Positions 8,120-14,579 of a stretch of 38,508 bases of DNA are shown here, piece by piece (position 1 is the stretch's first letter; every line of letters begins with the position of its first letter). Position numbers and translations under genes: made by a program. The stretch covers positions 1-38,508 of the forward strand of contig NZ_FOIL01000031.1 of assembly GCF_900101295.1 (NCBI RefSeq). Direction: 5' to 3'. This stretch comes from [Clostridium] aminophilum (lineage in GTDB: Bacteria > Bacillota > Clostridia > Lachnospirales > Lachnospiraceae). The notes under the pieces were generated by a model. It was not told the origin of the DNA. It did no database searches and worked only from the letters and a program-made list of their open reading frames with translations.

Positions 8120-8147
8120 ATTCTAACATAAAAAACCGCAATGTCAA
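8120..8147 (-). promoter_or_regulatory. Sigma-A promoter for the MATE gene
   Basis: Minus strand: -35 TTGACA (8142-8147), 16-base spacer, -10 TAGAAT (8120-8125). Confidence 0.75.
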
Positions 8148-8218
8148 CACCTATCCCCTGAGACCTTCTTTATGTGGGTTTAAGCTTTACAAAGGTTCTT
8201 CCTTCCAGCTGCACTCTC

Positions 8219-9463
8219 TTATGCGGTTCTGATTGTCTCACCGTTTTCCGCCAGGCGGAATGAAAAATACTCTTTCCCGGTTATCTTTCTCAGGTTTTCG
8301 GTCAGAATCTGAGCAATCGCCTTGAGACGGAATTCCGGAAGATTATATTTTACATGTCGCGGAAGAATGATCTCTTTCGGGATTCGATTGATAAACGCAT
8401 CGGTACAGAGAGCTTTTCCAACCTCCGAAAACACGCCGCCCAACTTATGTCCCAGGCAGAATTCATTTTCGTACTTCTCAAAATCCCGAAGGTCTTCTTC
8501 CATCGCATTGCAGAGCAGCGAACTGTTGTAGTCGTAGAGCGGCGCAAACCGCTTGATCTCAAACGTGTCATTGTCCACAATAAAGCCGAAATTTCCAAGA
8601 TGTCTGTCCTGATTCATCACGATCGAATCGGTCAGAAACATCTCTCTGACTTCTTCTGCAAATCCAAGCTTGTCGCAGAATTGAATGACATCCTTGATTG
8701 TATAATTTGTCTTTGTCCCGGCCAGATAGCGATAGAACGGCATATAGCCTTCCTTCTCGCTTGTAAAGAGGCCGCATACCGAACAGAGATTATCTTTAAA
8801 TCGTTCCAGTTCATACGGCAGAACCTCCTGTTTAGCCATCTGCCGGAGAATATACGAAGAGATGTATTCACTGTACGGCTCTAACCCGACATTTGCAGCA
8901 CCCTTTAATCCGGTTTTATACAGGTAAATGCCGTCGTCCAGGCGACGCCAGCATTTGGGAGATGTTCCCTCTGCCGTGACTTCCGGGCTCGTCGGCGAAA
9001 ACTCTACGTTCTCAAGATTCGAATCAAACCCTGTTGTCTCCGCAACATCCGAAAAAGGATTACTGTAATAGTTTGCCTTCTCCCATGTCAGATCGGATGA
9101 CGTATCTTTTACCCATAAAGCATCATTTAACGAGAGGGCATGGGTGAGATCGATAAACCCCTTGGTTTTATCGATTCCCCACTCTTTCAGCCATCTCTTC
9201 ATGTGGTCTTTATGTTTTGCAAAGTTTCTTCCTTCCAGCCAGGCGGTCATCCAGGTATCGATATCCTGATTCCGAATCGCTTCTCTCAGCAACGGGATCG
9301 CCGGAGTGTCCGCTTCCGATGCCGTCTCAATGTTCAGGACGCGGACCTCATCACCCAAAGGATTCTCTTTTATCTCGAATTTTACAAGAGGTCTGTTCTT
9401 GTCCATCAGGAAATAGCTGTTCATACCATTTCCTTTCCCCAATGTAGTCATATTGTTATTCAT
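8219..9463 (-). CDS. HipA/CtkA-like kinase domain protein, no HipB partner
   Basis: The 414-residue protein carries the C-terminal catalytic part of the HipA-like kinase superfamily. This includes the loop MNQDRHLGNFGF (about 292-303; Asp as base and Asn as metal ligand) and APLYDYNSSL (about 313-322; metal-binding Asp). HipA kinases phosphorylate proteins such as glutamyl-tRNA synthetase; CtkA-type relatives act alone. The N-terminal 150 residues are not recognised. No HipB-like HTH gene lies beside it, so a classical toxin-antitoxin pair is not supported. Two starts are possible: 9463 (AGGAAAG upstream) or 9424 (GGGGAAAGG upstream). It forms a separate transcript 128 bases after the BRCT gene. 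Confidence 0.75.
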   Translation of the reverse strand: MNNNMTTLGKGNGMNSYFLMDKNRPLVKFEIKENPLGDEVRVLNIETASEADTPAIPLLREAIRNQDIDTWMTAWLEGRNFAKHKDHMKRWLKEWGIDKTKGFIDLTHALSLNDALWVKDTSSDLTWEKANYYSNPFSDVAETTGFDSNLENVEFSPTSPEVTAEGTSPKCWRRLDDGIYLYKTGLKGAANVGLEPYSEYISSYILRQMAKQEVLPYELERFKDNLCSVCGLFTSEKEGYMPFYRYLAGTKTNYTIKDVIQFCDKLGFAEEVREMFLTDSIVMNQDRHLGNFGFIVDNDTFEIKRFAPLYDYNSSLLCNAMEEDLRDFEKYENEFCLGHKLGGVFSEVGKALCTDAFINRIPKEIILPRHVKYNLPEFRLKAIAQILTENLRKITGKEYFSFRLAENGETIRTA

Positions 9464-9591
9464 GTCTTTCCTATTGTAACATGAGTTCTCAATATACTAT
9501 ATCTTCTACCGACCGAGCTTTTCCATTTTCGTAATGACCTCGCATTATCCCTCTAAAACCGTATTAGTAAACAACGATCCTCACTGTTTCT

Positions 9592-10686
9592 TTATCTAAA
9601 ATCCGCACCATACCCCAAAAGCAGTCGATCTTTGGTCGTTACAACTCCTTCTTTAAAATATATAATAAAATGCTTAACATACTCACCCATCCAGTAATCG
9701 TTCTCTCCCGGTCCTTCAAGATATCCTTTTACTGCCGCCTTCAGTTCCCTCTCACTATACAGCCAGCCACAGCGCATGGTCTCTGGCAACATTCCTTCAT
9801 TATCCCATACTAACAGTTCAGGTTCTGATTTCATATAATCGACCATTTCCTGAAATATCGCTTTTTTTTCTTCTTCAGAAGACGCGTCGGAATATCGTTT
9901 GTGATAGTCTTCAAACACTTCTGTTTCTACGTACTTTGCTGAATCGCCGTATCCTGCAATGCAGTTTTTGATGTCAATTGTCTGAAGATTATCTATGCTT
10001 ATTTTTTTCTTAATGCAATCCTGAAGAAAATGCGCCATTGTTTTAGGCGCTATTTCTTTTAATGGCATTGGACGACTTATTGTCTCCCAGACATCATCGA
10101 ATCTGTCCTCGTCAAATTTTCTCACGAAATCAAGTTCACTGATGACTGAAATATTGAATTCTTTTACTTTCTCTATCTCCGGCAATGCTAAATCTTTATT
10201 ATTGCATATCAAATAGTTTACACCTTCCGACAATGTATCCGATACCAATCCTCCTTTTTTTATAATGTAATCCTTCAGTTCAGAATCGTCGGAATAGTAC
10301 AGAATATTTCCTTTGATAACAAATGTTGCTTTATTAAGCGCTACATAGTTTTTTATTTCATATCCTCTGAAGTACTCAACCCAAGCTGCGCTAAACAGAA
10401 TATCGCACAGTTCATTAATGCTTTTAGCATTTGCCAAGGAACGTCCTTCAAATAACAACTCTTTTTCCTCTTTATCGGATGTTAGACCTACTTCATCGGG
10501 GCGTAGGCTTACTCCATCGGGAGTTAGGCTTACTGCATTAGCAAGCATCCATCCATCCTCATTTCGACCCCCTTCACCCGCCTCAGTCGACATCGAGGCA
10601 GTTTTCCCCTCAGTATTAGTAAAGCCAAGTTCCAGTGTATAACTTGCGCTACTCGAATTTGTCACGAAATCCGTTCTGATTTTCAT
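9592..10686 (-). CDS. Protein with N-terminal RTDFVTNSSS motif and a BRCT-like domain
   Basis: The 364-residue protein starts MKIRTDFVTNSSSASY, a version of the R..FV(S/T)NSSSSSF opening that recurs on otherwise unrelated bacterial and phage proteins of unknown function. A variable linker with three 7-residue repeats follows (about 49-69). Residues about 118-192 look like a BRCT fold: ATFVIKGN start, KDYIIKKGGLVSD middle, YLICNNKD, then ISVISELDFVRKF. BRCT domains bind DNA ends or phosphopeptides, for example in NAD-dependent ligase. The C-terminal half is not recognised. AGGAGG precedes the ATG. It is the last gene of the WYL / 61-aa / radical SAM operon, 37 bases after the radical SAM gene. 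AT-rich. Confidence 0.7.
   Translation of the reverse strand: MKIRTDFVTNSSSASYTLELGFTNTEGKTASMSTEAGEGGRNEDGWMLANAVSLTPDGVSLRPDEVGLTSDKEEKELLFEGRSLANAKSINELCDILFSAAWVEYFRGYEIKNYVALNKATFVIKGNILYYSDDSELKDYIIKKGGLVSDTLSEGVNYLICNNKDLALPEIEKVKEFNISVISELDFVRKFDEDRFDDVWETISRPMPLKEIAPKTMAHFLQDCIKKKISIDNLQTIDIKNCIAGYGDSAKYVETEVFEDYHKRYSDASSEEEKKAIFQEMVDYMKSEPELLVWDNEGMLPETMRCGWLYSERELKAAVKGYLEGPGENDYWMGEYVKHFIIYFKEGVVTTKDRLLLGYGADFR
10481..10543. repeat. In-frame 21-bp repeat inside the BRCT-protein gene
   Basis: Three 21-base units (10481-10501, 10502-10522, 10523-10543) encode VSLTPDG / VSLRPDE / VGLTSDK-like heptapeptides in the linker between the N-terminal motif and the BRCT-like domain. The units differ by several bases, so the array is not very recent. 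Confidence 0.85.
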
Positions 10687-10723
10687 CTCTTACCTCCTGT
10701 CATGAAATGAATATGTCAATGGA

Positions 10724-11794
10724 TTAGTTAAAGATTCTTTTTTCACAAAATACGATCTCCGGCATCAACGGACAGCCCCCCATGCATAATTCTTTCGTTG
10801 CGCACCCCGGGCAAGCCTCTCTCATAATATTCCGAAACCGTTCAAACGGCTCACTGTTCCATGCTTCTTCAATTGAGATCCCATTCAGGGATATCTCAAA
10901 TCGCTTGTTTTGGTCAAAGCTGCATGGAACCATAATCATATCTGGTCCTATGTAACAGCTGAAACGGGCGCCCTCACATGTATCCAGGGATTCCATCATT
11001 ACTCGTTTACAAAAATGAATCGCTCCGGGAACATTGCAGCTGTCCATGCCGACTTTAAAGGGATGTGGTTTGTCAACCTCTGAGAAAAACTTTTCCACTC
11101 TAGGATCACTAAGAGAAAGAACATTTTCTTTTGTGCCCAAACCTGCCGGCTTATGAAGCAGGAAAATCACAGCATTGATCCCTTTTGGAAAATCATTCTG
11201 CTGAAGCCTGCTGATTGCTTCATCAATACTGTTATTCCCAAGGACATAGTGAATATTGGTTTTCACTCCAGCATCAAGCAATATCCGAATTGCCTGTAAC
11301 GTATAGTCGCTTCTATACCAACTGACTGCAACTGCCCCACAGTATTGTTTGCAAATTACTGCGATTTCCGGTGTCATTCCATATCCGGATGTTGTAAAAT
11401 TGGGAACCAGATTATTTTCTCTGGTTATCTGAAGAAGATCTTTAAAGCATTCATGCTGATCCGGATCTCCCCTGCCTCCCAGAGCCAACTGATTACAGCG
11501 GCCTTTGCATTGTTCTGCGATCCATCGAAAGTTCTCAATAGTCATATTGGGCTGTTCCACGGTAAGCCCGCTTTGATAGCAACCGATACCTGCTTTTACA
11601 CACAGTCCGGTTTTTCCATGGATACAATGGCCCATAACGCCAACATCAATCAGATGAGGAAATGATGCCATAAAAGGGTCTTTTCCGGTATCTTTCCCAA
11701 AATCATCAAGGATTCCCGTACGAACATAGGCGCCGGTTTCTGTGTCAAATGCTGATCTAAAATGATACTTCTGATCGTTGATAATATATTTCAT
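10724..11794 (-). CDS. Radical SAM / SPASM-domain protein with unusual cluster-cysteine spacing
   Basis: The 356-residue protein has a full C-terminal SPASM domain: CEGARFSC..(MVPC), then CPGCATKELCMGGC, which is exactly C-x2-C-x5-C-x3-C, and a final Cys near the end (VFC). SPASM enzymes hold auxiliary Fe-S clusters and usually modify peptides. The N-terminal part shows a radical SAM GGE-like block (ALGGRGDPDQH). In place of the normal C-x3-C-x2-C motif it has GHCIHGKTGLCVKAGIGCYQ, a C-x7-C-x6-C-Y arrangement (about residues 57-73). The operon is WYL regulator, 61-aa protein, this gene, BRCT protein. The substrate is unknown; the two small or tagged neighbours are candidates. The Shine-Dalgarno site is weak (TTGGAA). 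Confidence 0.85.
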   Translation of the reverse strand: MKYIINDQKYHFRSAFDTETGAYVRTGILDDFGKDTGKDPFMASFPHLIDVGVMGHCIHGKTGLCVKAGIGCYQSGLTVEQPNMTIENFRWIAEQCKGRCNQLALGGRGDPDQHECFKDLLQITRENNLVPNFTTSGYGMTPEIAVICKQYCGAVAVSWYRSDYTLQAIRILLDAGVKTNIHYVLGNNSIDEAISRLQQNDFPKGINAVIFLLHKPAGLGTKENVLSLSDPRVEKFFSEVDKPHPFKVGMDSCNVPGAIHFCKRVMMESLDTCEGARFSCYIGPDMIMVPCSFDQNKRFEISLNGISIEEAWNSEPFERFRNIMREACPGCATKELCMGGCPLMPEIVFCEKRIFN

Positions 11795-11857
11795 TTATTT
11801 TGATTCCAATTAAATTGTCTGCAGGTCCTTTCGTTCCATCCCGGAGTCTTCATTGTT

Positions 11858-12043
11858 TCAAATGATATACTTCCTCAGATCCACGCCGTTCTTCTGTGCC
11901 AGTTCCACCAGTTCCTGGTCCGTCAAACGTTCAACCTTGGTCAGCTCCATCACCGCCATGGGGAATCCATTGAACATGGCCGTGCCATAATTGTCTTTCA
12001 TATCTTTCCGTAAGCGGTTCACATCGATTTCATGCTCTGCCAT
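11858..12043 (-). CDS. Conserved-looking 61-residue helical protein, candidate partner of the radical SAM enzyme
   Basis: The small protein has no Cys and no signal peptide. It shows a central YGTAMFNGFPMAVMEL block and a charged C-terminal helix (LTDQELVELAQKNGVDLRKY). GGGAGG precedes the ATG. It lies 28 bases after the WYL regulator gene and 63 bases before the radical SAM gene, all on the minus strand. The operon position suggests a RiPP precursor-like substrate, a chaperone for the enzyme, or an anti-regulator. None of these is shown by the sequence. Confidence 0.75.
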   Translation of the reverse strand: MAEHEIDVNRLRKDMKDNYGTAMFNGFPMAVMELTKVERLTDQELVELAQKNGVDLRKYII

Positions 12044-12071
12044 ACTGAAACCTCCCTTACCCCCCAGTTTC

Positions 12072-13046
12072 CTATGGGTTCTTCCTGCCGTCAGACACTA
12101 CTTCAATATTATTTCCCTGACCGCGAAGCCAAATATCAACACCATCGCCGTAAACTTCGGCGCTCACAAGCCATCCGGCTTCGTCGTGTCGTACGATCTC
12201 CGCGGTGGGGAGTCGGTCAAGAACAGCCTCTATACTCAAGCCCTTATAAAGGAATAATATCTTCCTCAATTCACCGCCGAACATAAACTGGATCCTTTTC
12301 CGGAATTCTCCCTCCTCAAATCTCTCCGCATATGGAATGCGAAAATGCTCATCAAGCACCTCATATTCTGCTATACGGTCAATGCGGTAGATCGTAGGAA
12401 ACGGACGCTTGGGAACATCCGGCATTTCTTCGCTTTCCGATATAAAGGCGCAGAGATAAAAGTAATACTCCGAAAACATGATCCCTACTGGCTGGATCAG
12501 TCTCATGACTTTATCCGGTTCTTTTAACTTCCGGTAGCGGATCCGCATCAGTCTGTGCTCATACACCGCGCTGCTGATATCCCACATATCGTCCAGAAAT
12601 TTCTTCCCATGATGAGGTTCCAAATAATGGAATTTCTCATTTCTGATCAAATCAGCCACCTGTTTATGATTCCTGTTCTGAACACCACATTGAAGCAGTT
12701 TATCTATAATCGGGAACATTTCATCCCGTGTAAGAGAACGGCTTTCCAAAAGAATCTTACATACCGTCAGTATCTCACTGTTGGTGAGACTCTTTTTCTG
12801 ACTCCGGGCCAGAACATAGCCATGTTTTGCCCGATCATATACCAGTTCCCTGTTGGATTCGGGATCCTCGGCAAAATACGTTCTTATGTCATCGAGATCC
12901 CGCTGTATGGACCGTTCGTTCACGCCAAACCGGTATGCTTCATCTGATTTTACCAGGATCTCCCCATCGTTTAACCTGTTATACAGATTGATGATCCGTT
13001 CAACCTTTTTATCCAAAATCTCTTCTCCTGTCGGGGGATCACCCAT
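12072..13046 (-). CDS. WYL-domain transcriptional regulator
   Basis: The 324-residue protein has an N-terminal winged HTH of the HTH_11/DeoR type (about 12-75; LVKSDEAYRFGVNERSIQRDLDDIRTYF) and a central WYL domain (about 150-235; MRIRYRKL then QPVGIMFSEYYFYLCAF, with YFYL in the WYL position). A C-terminal WCX-like extension follows. WYL regulators sense ligands, in some cases nucleic-acid fragments or DNA-damage signals, and often control defence or repair genes. It is the first gene of the four-gene operon ending in the BRCT protein and lies 123 bases after the exonuclease gene. The start at 13046 has only a weak Shine-Dalgarno site (AAGAGAAA). Confidence 0.85.
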   Translation of the reverse strand: MGDPPTGEEILDKKVERIINLYNRLNDGEILVKSDEAYRFGVNERSIQRDLDDIRTYFAEDPESNRELVYDRAKHGYVLARSQKKSLTNSEILTVCKILLESRSLTRDEMFPIIDKLLQCGVQNRNHKQVADLIRNEKFHYLEPHHGKKFLDDMWDISSAVYEHRLMRIRYRKLKEPDKVMRLIQPVGIMFSEYYFYLCAFISESEEMPDVPKRPFPTIYRIDRIAEYEVLDEHFRIPYAERFEEGEFRKRIQFMFGGELRKILFLYKGLSIEAVLDRLPTAEIVRHDEAGWLVSAEVYGDGVDIWLRGQGNNIEVVSDGRKNP

Positions 13047-13169
13047 TTTGATTTCTCTTGTGATTCTTCATGAATGCTGTTTTATCAGTATTCTGGAATT
13101 TGACCTGCTTTTCTTCAGCGTAAAATCAAAAATTCTGCCGGAACCTCAGGCACGCTGAAGAACGGTATT

Positions 13170-14576
13170 TTACCAGTCCTCCAGATCCAGCACTCCTCCA
13201 TCGCATAATACGGATGTCTGTCCTGCGCTCAGCTCTTTCAACTTCAGGAATATCCTTGCCGTCGTGATGGCATCAGCCAGCGCACGGTGCGCTTCCGGGT
13301 TCTTGATGCCGAGAAATTCGCCCACAGTGCCGAGTTTAAAATCTTCGCCAGTGTAACCGATAATTTCCTTCAGTTCCTTCGCATACCTCCATACATCGAA
13401 ATGCCTGTTGGTGTATATCTGATTGCTGTATCTCCCTGCTCTCTGAATGAACTGACCGTCAAAATTCACGCTGTTGAAGCCAACCAATACATCATCCCCG
13501 ACAAACTCCATGAAATCGGGCACAACTTCCCACATCTGACGCGCATCTTTCACATCTTCCCTGGTAATACCGGTCAGTTCCGTAACAAAGTCCGTTACGC
13601 TCCTCTTAAAGGGTTTCACAAATTCCCGGAAGATGAATTCCTCCGACTCCCTGATCTCGCCATTTACGACTCTGACGGCTCCGATCTCAATTATGCTGTC
13701 TGTCGCCGGGTGTATTCCGGTGGTCTCAAGATCAAATGCAACAAAGCTGTCAAACGAAGGATCCCTTGTTTCGATCAGTTCCGGATACTCTCCTTTTGGA
13801 ATCGGCTCAGGATATCTTCCGCCTCCCGATGATTTGGTCGACGATATGTCAACATCGATTCCTATTGAACTCATAAACTCCCTATATTTCTCAATTGCTT
13901 CCGCTTTCCCTTCCTTCGGATTCGGTAAATATTCACCTTTCTTCTCCGCATCGGCCGCAGCACGCCGCTTTTCATGTTTTGCCAGCAGATCGTCAAATGT
14001 TCGAATCGCATCCTTGTTGTCAGCAGCCAGTGTCCTCCCGACGCTCATGGCATCCTCCGCTTCATCGTAACGTCTTGTCTGACAAAAAAACTCCGCTATA
14101 ACATATGCTGCCTGCCACACATTCAACGGACGGTCTAGCAGGTCTAATGCCAGCTCATCCGCTTCGCGGTATCTGTAATCCTGATACAGTGTTTCCAACA
14201 TCAGGCCTTTAAGCCGGATCCGTTCTGTTTTTCCCAGTTTTTCTGAACCGATAATCTTGTCATAGACCTGATAGAACCATTCCTTACTTGCTCTCGGCAC
14301 GCGGACACTGTCCCCGACGATGCTGTGGATCTTCTGCCATTCTCTCTTCGGGCTGGGAAGAAAATCAGCAACAGAAAATGCGACATTTTTGAAATTAGAA
14401 GGGTATGTCATTTCTGCAACTGCTTTTTCCCATATCTGATCTGCCTTTGGCTCCTCCCCGTTGTCCGGATTGTATGCGATGATCCTGTTGCAAAGATCCT
14501 CTATATCTGTCTTCGCTGCGCATTCCCCGCACAAACATCCGTCATATTCTTTTCCGCAACATAAACATATAGCCAT
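13170..14576 (-). CDS. DEDDh 3'-5' exonuclease with N-terminal Cys-rich zinc-ribbon-like segment
   Basis: The 468-residue protein ends in a DnaQ-type exonuclease domain (about 278-455). It has ExoI FDLETTG (Asp and Glu), ExoII VGFNSVNFDGQFI (Asp) and ExoIII HRALADA (His and Asp). These are the metal-binding residues of DEDDh nucleases. The first 20 residues carry six Cys (C4, C6, C7, C14, C16, C19), probably binding metal. The middle (about 60-230) is helical and TPR-like and not assigned. It follows the helicase-nuclease gene by three bases, with the Shine-Dalgarno site inside that gene's end (AAAGG). Co-expression points to joint DNA end processing. Confidence 0.85.
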   Translation of the reverse strand: MAICLCCGKEYDGCLCGECAAKTDIEDLCNRIIAYNPDNGEEPKADQIWEKAVAEMTYPSNFKNVAFSVADFLPSPKREWQKIHSIVGDSVRVPRASKEWFYQVYDKIIGSEKLGKTERIRLKGLMLETLYQDYRYREADELALDLLDRPLNVWQAAYVIAEFFCQTRRYDEAEDAMSVGRTLAADNKDAIRTFDDLLAKHEKRRAAADAEKKGEYLPNPKEGKAEAIEKYREFMSSIGIDVDISSTKSSGGGRYPEPIPKGEYPELIETRDPSFDSFVAFDLETTGIHPATDSIIEIGAVRVVNGEIRESEEFIFREFVKPFKRSVTDFVTELTGITREDVKDARQMWEVVPDFMEFVGDDVLVGFNSVNFDGQFIQRAGRYSNQIYTNRHFDVWRYAKELKEIIGYTGEDFKLGTVGEFLGIKNPEAHRALADAITTARIFLKLKELSAGQTSVLCDGGVLDLEDW

Positions 14577-14579
14577 AAT

